This document shows, one piece after another, positions 16,158 to 26,300 of a stretch of 51,481 bases of DNA. Made by a program: the position numbers and the translations under genes. The DNA is from Bacteroidales bacterium (GTDB lineage: Bacteria > Bacteroidota > Bacteroidia > Bacteroidales > UBA932). The stretch's first letter is position 1. Each line of letters opens with the position of its first letter. A model generated the notes under the pieces. That model was not told where the DNA came from. It saw only the letters and a program-made list of their open reading frames with translations, and ran no database searches. The stretch is taken from positions 1 to 51,481 of the forward strand of contig JAKSJU010000005.1 in the NCBI GenBank assembly GCA_024402095.1, in the 5' to 3' direction.

Positions 16158-17269
16158 TGAAAGAGATATTTGCATTCATACTCAAGGAGTTCAGGCATAT
16201 CTTCCGTGACCGGAGAACGACCCTGATAGTGCTTGTGATGCCGGTTGTGCAGATTGTACTGTTCGGTTTTGCCATAAGTACAGAGGTTCACAATGCCGTA
16301 ATAGACGTGGTGGGCGACATGTCGGACCCCGAGGTCAGGAAGATAGTGGAGCGCATCGATAACAACGAATACCTCGAGACAGGAGAGTTCCTTCATTCTA
16401 TGTCCGATGTGGAGACAAGGCTGCGCAAGGGCAAGGCGAAGGCGGCAGTATGTTTCGAGAATAATTTTGAGGACAGGCTTCATGCAGACGGCAGAGGAGT
16501 CGTGTCCATAATAAGCGACGGCGCCGACCCGAACACAGCCCAGATAGTGACGAATTATGTGAAGGGTGTCATCCAGTCGGAGCAGACGGAAATCAACTCC
16601 TCTATGACGGCGGCTACAGGAAGCGTATCGATGCGTCCCAACGTGCAGCTGATGTACAATCCTGCAATGAATTCATCGTACAATTTCGTGCCCGGGGTCA
16701 TGGGCCTCGTCCTTATGCTCATCTGCACGATGATGACTTCCGTGTCGATAGTCAAGGAAAAGGAACTCGGTACCATGGAACTTGTGCTGGTTTCTCCGGT
16801 AAAGCCTTTCTGGATAATCCTCAGCAAGCTGATACCGTATCTGGTGCTGTCCATCGTAAACTTCGTCAGCGTTCTTCTGCTTGCTGTGTATGTGATGGGA
16901 GTGCCGATAAACGGAAGCATCGCCCTGCTTTCCCTTGTATCAGTAGTGTTCGTCGGTTCATCGCTGGGTCTGGGTCTTCTGGTATCCGTCATATCTTCAA
17001 CTCAGCAGACTGCGATGCTGCTCTGCGGAATGGGCCTTACTATGCCTACGATGATGCTCTCAGGCATAATATTCCCTTGTGAAAGCATGCCGGTAGCCCT
17101 TCAGATATTCTCTGACATCATTCCTGCCAAATGGTTTATTATCATGGTCAAGAAGATAATGATACAGGGAGCGGGCTTCCAGGCCATTATCAAGGAATTC
17201 TGTGTGCTCAGCGGAATGATGGTCCTGCTTCTATGGGTCAGTATAAGAAAATTCAAGACAAGACTCTGA
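16157..17269 (+). CDS. ABC-2 type permease 1 (YbhS/YbhR-like)
   Basis: 370-residue membrane subunit. One N-terminal membrane segment (about residues 22-42) is preceded by the FRHIFRDRRTTLI amphipathic element typical of ABC-2 permeases. A periplasmic domain of about 130 residues follows, then five more membrane segments from about residue 178 on. The VKEKELGTMELVLVSPVKPFW coupling region and MLSGIIFPCESMP near the end are family hallmarks. It pairs with the next gene to form the membrane domain of the exporter. The substrate is unknown; YbhFSR relatives handle cationic drugs and ions. Confidence 0.92.
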   Translation: MKEIFAFILKEFRHIFRDRRTTLIVLVMPVVQIVLFGFAISTEVHNAVIDVVGDMSDPEVRKIVERIDNNEYLETGEFLHSMSDVETRLRKGKAKAAVCFENNFEDRLHADGRGVVSIISDGADPNTAQIVTNYVKGVIQSEQTEINSSMTAATGSVSMRPNVQLMYNPAMNSSYNFVPGVMGLVLMLICTMMTSVSIVKEKELGTMELVLVSPVKPFWIILSKLIPYLVLSIVNFVSVLLLAVYVMGVPINGSIALLSLVSVVFVGSSLGLGLLVSVISSTQQTAMLLCGMGLTMPTMMLSGIIFPCESMPVALQIFSDIIPAKWFIIMVKKIMIQGAGFQAIIKEFCVLSGMMVLLLWVSIRKFKTRL

Positions 17270-17274
17270 CGGCT

Positions 17275-18384
17275 ATGTGGAAGTATCTTTTGAAAAAGGA
17301 ATTCAGACAATTCCTCAGGGATCCGGGAATGCCCCGTATGGTGATGATGTTCCCTTTCCTCATTATCTTAGTTTTCCCGTACGCGGCCAATATGGAGGTT
17401 AGGAACATAAAGCTTGCAATGGTTGACAATGACCGTTCCGACCAGTCCAGTCTTCTTATGGAGAAGTGTGCGTCATCCGGATATTTCGAAGTGAAATCTG
17501 TCTCAGCCTCTCCGGAAGAAGCACAGAGGATGATGGACGACGGTAGGATAGATGCCATACTGACCATCGACACCGGTTTCGGAAAATATCTCGAAGGCTC
17601 AGGACCGATGCAGGACGCGATGCCGGTCGGAATCAAGGTCAACACTGTCAACGGCACACGCGGCAACATAGGTTCCCAGTATCTCAATGCCTGCATAAGC
17701 GGTTTCGTGATGTCGGAGAAGGGTATGGATTCGGCGCCGTCTTCCCAGGTTGAAATAAGAGAGAGTTATCTTTACAATCAGTTCATGGACTACAAACTGT
17801 TCATGATACCGGCTCTGATAGTGATTGCCATCACAATGATGTGCGGCTTTCTGCCGGCACTGAATATCGTGTCCGAAAAAGAGAAGGGGACTATCGAACA
17901 GATTAACGTGACACCGGTCAGCAAGACGGCCTTTATAGTGTGCAAAATGGTTCCATACATAGCTGTAGCCTATTTTATGGTATTCTCTTGCCTGCTGCTC
18001 GCCAAGATTGTTTTCGGATACGGCTGTGCAGGCAGTATATTCAGCATAATAATTTTTACCTTTGCACATATACTGGTAATGTCCTCCTTCGGACTCCTGG
18101 TATCCAACTACAGCGAGAATGCGCAGCAGGCTATGTTCATAATCTGGTTCTTCAGTATGGTATTCATGCTTATGAGCGGAATATTCACTCCGATAGAATC
18201 GATGCCTGAGTGGGCAAGGGCGATAACTTATGCCAATCCGCTCACATACTATGCCGATGCCATGCGCGGTATCTGCCTAAAGGGCAGTACGCTCGCAGAT
18301 ACCTGGTTCGACCTGGTATGCCTGTTGGGAATAGGTGGACTTACTACAACCTGGGCTGTGCTCAGCTACCATAAGACCAACTGA
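17275..18384 (+). CDS. ABC-2 type permease 2 (YbhR/YbhS-like)
   Basis: 369-residue partner of permease 1, with the same layout: KEFRQFLRDPGMPRMVMM before the first membrane segment, a large periplasmic loop, then five membrane segments with SEKEKGTIEQINVTPVSK and MLMSGIFTPIESMPEW. I place the start at the ATG at 17275, five bases after permease 1; the open frame runs back to 17131 but that part lies within permease 1 in another frame and does not look like a permease. The near-equal length (370 and 369) supports a gene-duplicated heterodimer. Confidence 0.92.
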   Translation: MWKYLLKKEFRQFLRDPGMPRMVMMFPFLIILVFPYAANMEVRNIKLAMVDNDRSDQSSLLMEKCASSGYFEVKSVSASPEEAQRMMDDGRIDAILTIDTGFGKYLEGSGPMQDAMPVGIKVNTVNGTRGNIGSQYLNACISGFVMSEKGMDSAPSSQVEIRESYLYNQFMDYKLFMIPALIVIAITMMCGFLPALNIVSEKEKGTIEQINVTPVSKTAFIVCKMVPYIAVAYFMVFSCLLLAKIVFGYGCAGSIFSIIIFTFAHILVMSSFGLLVSNYSENAQQAMFIIWFFSMVFMLMSGIFTPIESMPEWARAITYANPLTYYADAMRGICLKGSTLADTWFDLVCLLGIGGLTTTWAVLSYHKTN

Positions 18385-18415
18385 TATTTCAAATTCGGCA
18401 GCAGATAAACTGACT

Positions 18416-18976
18416 ATGTTAGAGATCCTTTCAGCATTTCTTCTTGCCCTTTCGCTGTGTGCGGACTGTTTTGCGGTCACTTCGTGTTCAAGTGTGACTC
18501 TTAAGAGTGTCGATGCCCGCAAAGTGCTTACCATTGCCTTGTCTTTCGGTGTCATCCAGACGCTGCTGATGCTTTTGGGCTGGCTGTTCGGTGACATCTT
18601 CGTGGGGGTCGTAGAAAAGGTGGCCCATATCATAGGATTTCTGATGCTGCTTTACGTGGGCGGCTCGATGATAATTGAAACGGTCAGGGGCGGTTCCGAA
18701 GCGCGTAATCTCAACGGCGTCAGGAATGTCCTGATAGGAGGCATCGCTACCAGCCTCGACGCCTTTGCGGTAGGCATCAGCCTGTCAATGGACCGCAGTC
18801 CCGTGAATGTGGTCACATTGGACCTTGCAGCCGTTTTCATAGTGACCGTACTTTCCGTAGTTGCCGGTATCGGGGGCGGATACAAGCTCGGTAAGAAACT
18901 CGGCAAGCCTGCCGAAATAGCCGGTGGCTGCGTCCTGATACTCATCGGACTGAATATCCTCCTCGACTTCATCTAG
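18416..18976 (+). CDS. mntP: MntP/DUF204-family putative manganese efflux protein
   Basis: 186-residue polytopic membrane protein with six predicted membrane segments arranged as two related halves: LALSLCADCFAV near the start and IATSLDAFAVGISLSM at about residue 108. The paired Asp-containing segments are the DUF204 hallmark, and MntP exports Mn(II) in E. coli. I use the ATG at 18416; an open frame reaches back to 18335 within permease 2. It lies 31 bases after the efflux operon on the same strand and may be cotranscribed. No mn-type (yybP) riboswitch fits in that gap. Metal specificity is inferred from family only. Confidence 0.85.
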   Translation: MLEILSAFLLALSLCADCFAVTSCSSVTLKSVDARKVLTIALSFGVIQTLLMLLGWLFGDIFVGVVEKVAHIIGFLMLLYVGGSMIIETVRGGSEARNLNGVRNVLIGGIATSLDAFAVGISLSMDRSPVNVVTLDLAAVFIVTVLSVVAGIGGGYKLGKKLGKPAEIAGGCVLILIGLNILLDFI

Positions 18977-19000
18977 AAGTGAAAAGACAGGAAGCCGACT

Positions 19001-19021
19001 AAAAAGGCACCGTCAGGTGCC
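19001..19021 (-). terminator. Rho-independent terminator for the HTCS transcript
   Basis: On the minus strand GGCACC-TGAC-GGTGCC is a 6-bp hairpin with a four-base loop (19021-19006) followed directly by TTTTT (19005-19001). It lies after the HTCS remnant and so ends transcripts from the HTCS gene. It probably belonged to the lost second HTCS. The remaining bases between 18977 and 19066 show nothing else. Confidence 0.7.
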
Positions 19022-19066
19022 GCATCGGAGCGGTAATGAGACTTTCAAAGAAAGTAGAATAGCGAA

Positions 19067-19225
19067 TCAACGCTTTGATTCCAGATTCTTCAGAAAAGAG
19101 GAAGGGGAGACGTTGAACTGTTTCTGAAAGTTCGCTGCAAAGTATGAAGATGATGAGAAGCCAACCAAATCGGCAACTTCGTTGATACGGTACTGTCGAG
19201 AAGCAAGCAGCTCGGCAGCGTGCCG
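19067..19225 (-). pseudogene. C-terminal remnant of a second HTCS (AraC-type HTH end)
   Basis: On the minus strand 52 codons before a TGA (19069-19067) encode the end of an AraC-type helix-turn-helix: AAELLASRQYRINEVAD, LVGFSSSSYFAANFQKQF, then NVSPSSFLKNLESKR. By hand alignment 34 of the 52 residues equal the C-terminus of the intact HTCS that ends at 19264. There is no start, and an in-frame stop lies just upstream (19249-19247). It looks like the tail of a former tandem HTCS paralog, the rest of which has been deleted. It is diverged at DNA level, so it is not a recent duplication. An 83-codon frame over the same bases is an unrelated shadow. Confidence 0.85.
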
Positions 19226-19263
19226 AGGCACCTCTGAGCCCTGCCCTCACATCGGGACCGCCA

Positions 19264-22200
19264 CTATTGCTTCCCGCACTCCGAGCGCAAGCTTTTGACG
19301 AAGGCGCTCGGAGTCATGCTGAACTGTTTCTGGAAGTTAGTGGAGAAGTAGGAGGCGGAAGAGAAACCGACAACGTCCGCCACCTCGTTCACGCGGTATT
19401 TCCCTGATGCAAGAAGTTCCGCTGCCATCTTAAGCCGGCTCAAACGTATATACTCGTTGATATTCAATCCGGTATTGGCCTTTACCTTACGGAAAAGCGT
19501 CGAATTCGAGATATTGAGGGCAGCAGAAAGTTCATTGATACTCAAATTGCTGTCTGACATTCTTTCAAGCATAACGGTATGAAGACGGGACATCAACTCC
19601 TCGTCGACCCTGTTGTTTGGAGTACCGTAGAAGTGAGATAGAGGGGACTTGGCAAATTGTTGATATGCTATTTCCCTGTTTTTGAAAAGATTGTCCACTG
19701 TAGCCAAAAGCAGTTCAATCGGAAAAGGCTTCTCGATATAGCCATCCGCCCCGACTTCCAGAGTAGCCAGACGTGTATCCATTTCAGCTACGGCAGTCAT
19801 CAGAATAACCGGTATATGGCTGTTTTCCACAGTCGTCTTGACATAATTGCACAGTGCGCATCCGTCCATAACCGGCATCATCACATCGCTGATGATAAGG
19901 TCAAACTTCCGCTTCCCTATCTTTTCGACGGCTGCCTTGCCATTGGCTGCAACGGCTACATTGAAATCCCTGGACAGGGACTCCGCCAGATACAGGCGGA
20001 AATCCTCATTGTCCTCTACTATCAGGATATCTCTACGGGAATCATTGTATTCCTGCTCTGCATCATCCCAAGGATGGTCCCCTTCCTGGTCCTGGCTGAT
20101 GGTCAAAGGGGCGCCCGAAGACGGAACCTGCTTCCCGACCGGCAGCTCCACCACAAAGGAATTGACATCGGAACGGGATACGTCCAGATACAGTCTGCCA
20201 TCATGCTGCTCAGCCAGAGCTCTGGCTAACGGAAGACCAAGTCCTGCCCCTTTTCCTCCCGTGATGAACTTGTCAAAGATTCTCTCGCTGTCCTTCGAAG
20301 GAATTCTGTCTCCATTCGAATCAACTCTGATGATGGCATTCTCCCCGGACGTCTCCAATGCCACGTCGATTCTGTCCCCTCCATATTTGAAAGCATTTGA
20401 AATGAGGTTGCTGATGATTTTCTCAACGCTGTCACCAGCACACATAACATCCATAACAGGTGCTTGCACAGAGACTGCAAGCTGGATTCCCTGTTCCTCC
20501 GCCATATTGCTGAAAAGGCCGACGGTACGTCTGACGATTTCGGAAAGATTGCAGAGGGTGAGCTCGAGCTTTTTCTCATTCTGCTCATACTTCCTTATAT
20601 CGAGGAGCTGGTTGGCTAGATTCAGAAGACGGTCTGTATTGGCCTGTATGATCTCCAGATCCTTCAAGGAGTATTCTCCGGTCCTTATCATATTGTCCAA
20701 AGGCATCTTGATCAATGACAAAGGAGTACGGATCTCATGGGCGATATTCATAAAGAATGCATTCTTCGATTCGTAAAGTTCCCGCTGCTTCTCCTTCTCT
20801 ATCCTTTCCTGACGGATCATCCTTTCCTTTCTGCGCCACCTTACGATGTTGAGCACAAAATATCCCAAAAGAGACATAGTCACAAGAAGCATCATTATTC
20901 TGGCAAAAGCGCTCTTATAAAAAGGAGGCTTTATGATTATTTCCACTGATTTTGTGGACTCGGGAGCATCACTGCCAAGCAGGCTGACCGTAAAAACATG
21001 TTTGCCATATCCGACATGGGGGATGACAGCCATCTGTTCACTGGTCACTTTACTGACACTGCCGTGTGGTGATGAAAGCGTATATTGATATTGACAAGAG
21101 GTAGGGCTGGCAAAATTCAAACAAGAGAAGCGTATTCTTAAAGACTCAACATCCTTGTAGCTCGCCAATATCCTCTTTGTTTGCAAAGATGAAACTCCGT
21201 CTTCACAAAGCCCGGTGAGCCTGTCTTCCATTATTCCCTTTATGGAGCTGATGTATATGGACTTATCCATTTCAATTGACTTCATTTTGGAAGGAACGAA
21301 CGTGAGCAGACCATAGGATGTACCCATGGCTATATAGTCGGAACCTGCTCCATAGGCTGCTCCATAAGCGAACTGACATTGATGTTCCCCCTTGTCACGG
21401 AAGAATGACGACACTACCCTGAAATCAGAAGGATCAAGCAGATGGAGCCCCCTGTTAGTGGAAATCCATATCATACCCTCACTGTCTTCAACAATCGAAC
21501 AGGTAACAGATGAAGGGAATCCTTTTTCAAGGGACAGATGCTCTGTCTGCAGGTTCTCTACATCGACGGTATATACGGCATCCCCTTCAGTCGTAACCCA
21601 TACCAGGTGTCTGCTATCCTCAAATAAGGAGGTTACACGTATGCCCGGTTGCAGGTTTTCAGTTATATTGAATGATTGATCCAGCAATATGATTCCTTTA
21701 CCATAGGTCCCCGCCCAGATTCTGCCTGTTGAATCCTCCAGAAGATCAAGGATATCCGACCCTTCTGTCTCAGGAATCAGCATAAATTCGTCAGATTCAT
21801 TGACATATCTGAACATTCCGTTTGTCGAACTGACAAGTATGGTGCCTTCCGAAGTCTGTATTATATGGTGAAACTGATTCGAACCGAACCGATAGTGGTT
21901 GATGACTGATGAACTCTTTTGGTTATAACGGAATATTCCATTGCCGTAGGTGCATATCCACAGTTCGTCACCGACAATAAGGATGTCCCGATAGTTGTTG
22001 CGATATCCCGGAAGATCAATATGATTGAAAGATGCATCATCAGGCTGCAAGTAGTTCAATTCACCATCCTCCGTTCCTGCATAAAGGCGGTTGCCTGATC
22101 CATTGAGTGCACGGACAAGTGTGCCGGAGATGCTCTGCTTCTGTGGAATAGGATAGAAGAATATATAGGCGTTTTCAATGTTCCGCCAAAGATTCAGTCC

Positions 22201-23172
22201 ACTGAAAAGGGTGCCGGCCCACACATTCCCCTCCCGGTCTGTGGATAAGCATTGAACGTCGTCTGACGACAAGGACATTCTCTCACTGTCAGAATGTGTA
22301 ACGGACAAGGTCCTGCCAGTCTCCTCAAAGAAGATATATACTCCATAGTTCGTTCCAATCCAGAATTCCCCCGGGACACGCTCCAGCAAAGAGGTTATAT
22401 CCATATTGCCGGAACGGCTCAATGATTCGAGAATCACGGTGTAAGAGCCGTCCAAAGGGTTGAACACCACTACCTTGTCATCCAATGTCGATGCAATCAG
22501 ACGTCTGTTGCTTGCCCGCGCAATCAAACTCAGGTTGGAGATATCCTCCTCCTCGAATTTATCGACAATGCTGTTATATGCGAGCAGGCGTCCGTCCGAA
22601 CAAGTACACCAGACCAGCCCCTCCGAGTCGGAGGCGGCATGAACGAATTCATAGCGGCCTGAAGGATATTTTGTAATTTCGGACTTTTCCTTGCTGTATT
22701 TATACAGGTCGCTGGAACAGAACCAAATATTGCCGACATTGTCTTGTACGATACTGGTGACCGGGCTGTCCGTATCAATGTCAAGTGTGGTCACTTTTCC
22801 TGTAACAGGATCATACCAGCCCTTCCCGGAAAGGGTTGAAAACCAGACAAGGCCCTCATTGTCCACCATAACAGATTCAGTCAAACCGGCCATCGGTTGG
22901 CATTCCTCCTCATTATATACAGTAGTGAAGTGGTAGCCATCATATCTGCATACTCCGTTTCCCGTTCCAACCCAAAGGAAGCCATAGTGGTCCTGAGCCA
23001 CACAGAAAACGCTGTTGCTCAGCAGACCGCCTGTAACCTGATATTGACTGAAATAATAGTACGGCACCGGACCAGCTCCGGGCGCTTCCACAGGCTGTCC
23101 GGCGGCCTTCAGCAAAGAAACTGCCAGAAGCAGAAATATAGTCGTTCCAGTGATTTTTCCCATAACTGACAT
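19264..23172 (-). CDS. Hybrid two-component system sensor/regulator (HTCS)
   Basis: 1302-residue single-chain sensor kinase and transcription factor, the usual regulator of Bacteroidota glycan loci. Order: signal peptide (about 1-25), a periplasmic sensor of repeated two-bladed-propeller strands (GFLWVGTGNGVCRYDG, GLVWFSTLSGKGWYD and similar, about 40-690), a Y_Y_Y domain (about 690-755), one membrane segment (about 757-780), HisKA with His812 (HEIRTPLS), HATPase (about 915-1025), receiver with Asp1096 (SDVMMP) and a C-terminal AraC-type HTH (about 1200-1302). In the HATPase the N-box and GAGLGL are present, but the G1 box reads DSNGDRIP, with Ser952 and Arg956 where DxGxG has Asp and the second Gly. 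Divergent from susC, which it probably controls. The start may be the Met at 23163. Confidence 0.95.
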   Translation of the reverse strand: MSVMGKITGTTIFLLLAVSLLKAAGQPVEAPGAGPVPYYYFSQYQVTGGLLSNSVFCVAQDHYGFLWVGTGNGVCRYDGYHFTTVYNEEECQPMAGLTESVMVDNEGLVWFSTLSGKGWYDPVTGKVTTLDIDTDSPVTSIVQDNVGNIWFCSSDLYKYSKEKSEITKYPSGRYEFVHAASDSEGLVWCTCSDGRLLAYNSIVDKFEEEDISNLSLIARASNRRLIASTLDDKVVVFNPLDGSYTVILESLSRSGNMDITSLLERVPGEFWIGTNYGVYIFFEETGRTLSVTHSDSERMSLSSDDVQCLSTDREGNVWAGTLFSGLNLWRNIENAYIFFYPIPQKQSISGTLVRALNGSGNRLYAGTEDGELNYLQPDDASFNHIDLPGYRNNYRDILIVGDELWICTYGNGIFRYNQKSSSVINHYRFGSNQFHHIIQTSEGTILVSSTNGMFRYVNESDEFMLIPETEGSDILDLLEDSTGRIWAGTYGKGIILLDQSFNITENLQPGIRVTSLFEDSRHLVWVTTEGDAVYTVDVENLQTEHLSLEKGFPSSVTCSIVEDSEGMIWISTNRGLHLLDPSDFRVVSSFFRDKGEHQCQFAYGAAYGAGSDYIAMGTSYGLLTFVPSKMKSIEMDKSIYISSIKGIMEDRLTGLCEDGVSSLQTKRILASYKDVESLRIRFSCLNFASPTSCQYQYTLSSPHGSVSKVTSEQMAVIPHVGYGKHVFTVSLLGSDAPESTKSVEIIIKPPFYKSAFARIMMLLVTMSLLGYFVLNIVRWRRKERMIRQERIEKEKQRELYESKNAFFMNIAHEIRTPLSLIKMPLDNMIRTGEYSLKDLEIIQANTDRLLNLANQLLDIRKYEQNEKKLELTLCNLSEIVRRTVGLFSNMAEEQGIQLAVSVQAPVMDVMCAGDSVEKIISNLISNAFKYGGDRIDVALETSGENAIIRVDSNGDRIPSKDSERIFDKFITGGKGAGLGLPLARALAEQHDGRLYLDVSRSDVNSFVVELPVGKQVPSSGAPLTISQDQEGDHPWDDAEQEYNDSRRDILIVEDNEDFRLYLAESLSRDFNVAVAANGKAAVEKIGKRKFDLIISDVMMPVMDGCALCNYVKTTVENSHIPVILMTAVAEMDTRLATLEVGADGYIEKPFPIELLLATVDNLFKNREIAYQQFAKSPLSHFYGTPNNRVDEELMSRLHTVMLERMSDSNLSINELSAALNISNSTLFRKVKANTGLNINEYIRLSRLKMAAELLASGKYRVNEVADVVGFSSASYFSTNFQKQFSMTPSAFVKSLRSECGKQ

Positions 23173-23264
23173 AAATGTAAGAATTATTCTGGAAACACTG
23201 CTGCATAGTTACGGTCTGCAATGCATTTGGCGGATTCCTTGATGAATTTGACGAATAAATGAAA

Positions 23265-23293
23265 ATTTCATTGAAATGCATTGAATAATTTTG
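23265..23293 (+). promoter_or_regulatory. susC promoter with candidate HTCS binding site
   Basis: A -7 element TAATTTTG lies at 23286-23293, about 55 bases before the susC ATG. No TTTG is seen at the -33 distance. In its place are a perfect inverted repeat ATTTCA-T-TGAAAT (23265-23277) and a direct repeat CATTGAA at 23269-23275 and 23279-23285, exactly 10 bp apart. AraC-type regulators bind direct repeats on one helix face next to weak -35/-33 elements, so this is a fair site for the divergent HTCS. The rest of 23173-23264 shows no clear promoter for the HTCS gene. Confidence 0.5.
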
Positions 23294-23348
23294 TAACGGT
23301 TAATACCGAACAAACATTACTACTAATCAATAATCAAATCATCTATCT

Positions 23349-26300
23349 ATGAAACACTCATTCATTGAGAAATCTGCAGCCTTTCTGGCCGTCATGCTTC
23401 TGTGCGTATCAGCTTTCGCCCAGAACAAAAGCATCTCAGGAAAGGTTGTCGACCGGAACGGGGAACCTCTAATCGGAGTAACCGTTCTGCAGACTGGAAC
23501 GACCAATAATGGTACGATTACCGACATTGACGGTTACTATACCATCAACGTTCCGGCTAGCGCCAATCTTACTTTCACCTGTATCGGCTACGCAGACCAG
23601 ATTGTCGCCGTAGCAGGTAAGGATGTCATTGACGTTGTTCTCGAAGAGGACAATGAGATGCTCGAAGAAACAGTGGTCATCGGCTACGGTACACAGAAGA
23701 AGAAACTTCTTACCGGAGCTACGATCAATATTTCCGGTGAGGATATCCAGAGACAGAACACCACGAATGCACTCGGTGCACTTTACAGTTCGGTTCCGGG
23801 TGTCAACATCGTTCAGAGCAACGGTCTGCCTGGCTCAGGATATACGATTACTGTCCGCGGTATCGGTACAACCGGTTCTTCAGAACCTCTCATTGTTATC
23901 GATGGCGTTGCCGGAGGTAATCTGGACAATCTGAACCCTGCCGACATCGAGTCCATCGACATCCTCAAGGATGCCGCTTCGGCTGCCATTTATGGTGCGC
24001 GTGCTGCAAACGGTGTGGTTCTTGTGACCACCAGACAGGGAAAACAGGGAGAAAAGAAAGCTACAGTCACGTTTGATGCATACACGGGTTTCCAGCAGCC
24101 AAATACCAATGGTGTGCACGGAGTTTCAGCTCAGGAGTATCTGGATCTGATTGACAGGGCCTACATCAGTTTCGGCTCCTTGAAAGAAGGTCAGCACTGG
24201 TATGATCTGGATAAACTGATGCCGGTACAGAAACAGTGGCTGGAACAGGGAAAATGGAACGGAACAGACTGGTTCAATGAGTCTGTCAACAAAAACGCTC
24301 CTACCAACAATGTCGTGGTCGGTATTACAGGTGGAGGAGACGCAATCAGGTATTCATTCAGCTATTCCAAGTCCTATCAGGAAGGTACCCTCGGAATGCC
24401 TAAGCCTACCTATTATGACAGAACTACCATCAGGGCAAACACTACTTTCACCATCCTGAAAAAACATGACCGCGATGTTATCAAACTTGGCGAGAATGTA
24501 ACGTTCTCCATTACTGATTCCCGCGGAATGAACACCGGTGGTATCTTCAACAGTGACGTACACAATGCATTGGTCAAGACACCTCTTCTTCCTGCGTACG
24601 ACCTTGATGGGTCGCTGTATACATTCGATATGCAGATAAGGGACGGCTGGATGATCAAAGACGATGAGGCCAACTCGCTCCAGCAGGCAGACCTTACGGA
24701 GAGCGAAGGAAAGAACGCTAGTGTTCAGGGTAATATTTATCTTGAAGTTGATCCGATCAAGGAACTCAAGCTCCGTACTGCTTTCGGTTTCCGTGCCGGC
24801 ACCAATTTCTCCCGTTCATATACGCCAAAATATGTGCTTACAGGTACGAACTACAAGGATTATGACAGTGTGAGCCAGAGCGCCTCCATTTCCACTAACT
24901 GGACTTGGGAACTTACCGCAAACTACAAGAAGACCTTTGCCCAGAATCATACGGTCGAGGCACTCGCCGGTACTTCAATTGAAGCAACAGGCTGGGGTAT
25001 GAGCATCAACGGAACACGTTCTTCTACCAAATTCGGCACCTGGGACTCTGCAAACCTTGGATCAGTCGAAGGTGCTCTCACAAGCGACCAGAATGCCAGC
25101 ATGGGCGGAGGAAACACTATTCCATACAACAGCCTTCTCTCGTTCTTCGGACGTGCGAACTATAGTTACAAAGACAAGTATATGGTCACAGCCATTGTCC
25201 GTGCGGACGGTTCCTGCAACTTTGCAAAAGGCAACAGATGGGGTGTATTCCCTTCAGTTTCTGCCGGTTGGATTGTTTCTTCTGAGCCTTGGATGGCAGA
25301 GACCAGAGACTGGCTCAACTTCTTCAAGCTCCGCGGAAGCTGGGGACAGAACGGTAACTGCCGTATCAGCAATTTCCAGTACGCCGGTGTAATCACACTC
25401 GACGGTACGTATGACTTCTCATATGGTCAGACTACCCCTGCAGTGGCCGCTTACCCTCAGAATATCGCCAATTCCAAGCTCTCTTGGGAGACCTCGGAAC
25501 AGACCGCAATAGGTTTTGATTCACGTTTCTTCAAGAGCCGCCTGGGCGTAATCTTCGACTGGTATCGCAAGGATACCAAGGACTGGCTGGTTACTCCTCC
25601 ACAGATGGGTATTATGGGTGCAAATGCGTCATCAATCAACGGCGGTGCGGTACGCAACTCCGGTGTTGAACTCAGTTTCACCTGGAATGACCACATCGGG
25701 GATTTCTTCTACAATGTCGGCCTGAACGGTTCATATAACAAGAATGTGGTTCTCTATGTCAACAATGCCGACGGTATCATCCACGGTGAGCCGAAAATCC
25801 TTTCCGAGAATGTGCGTAACGAGGACGGTTTCCAGGCCAAGCCTGGCAAGCCTATCGGTTATTTCCTTGGTATCGCCAGTGAGGGTATCTTCCAGAATCA
25901 GGCTCAGATCGATGAGTACAATGCCAAGGGATACGCCTTCATGAACGGCTATGACCAGACCCGGCCGGGAGATGTAATCTGGATTGACCAGAACAATGAT
26001 GGCAAATATGATGAGCAGGACTGCGTTGAGATAGGTAATCCTCATCCTGATTTCACTCTCGGTTTCAATATTAGCCTGCAATGGAAGGCATTGGATTTCA
26101 GTATCAATGGTTCCGGTGCATTCGGACAGCAGGTTATGCAGAGCTATCGTCAGTTTGCGCTCCAGGAGCTTGAGAACTATACCAACAACTTCGTCAACCG
26201 CTTGTGGACAGGAGAAGGTTCTACCAACAGCTTCCCTCGCTTCTCACACGGTTCTCACAACAACTTCAAGTGTAACGGCTACAACAGTGATATCTGGGCT

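Noticed and set aside
17131-17274. Extended start for permease 2 inside permease 1.
   Set aside because: The extra 48 residues are out-of-frame permease 1 sequence, and the ATG at 17275 gives a normal permease of matching length.
18999-19250. An 83-codon open frame on the minus strand over the HTCS remnant.
   Set aside because: Its translation has no relation to any family; the HTCS-tail reading is in a different frame and is clearly homologous, so this frame is a shadow.
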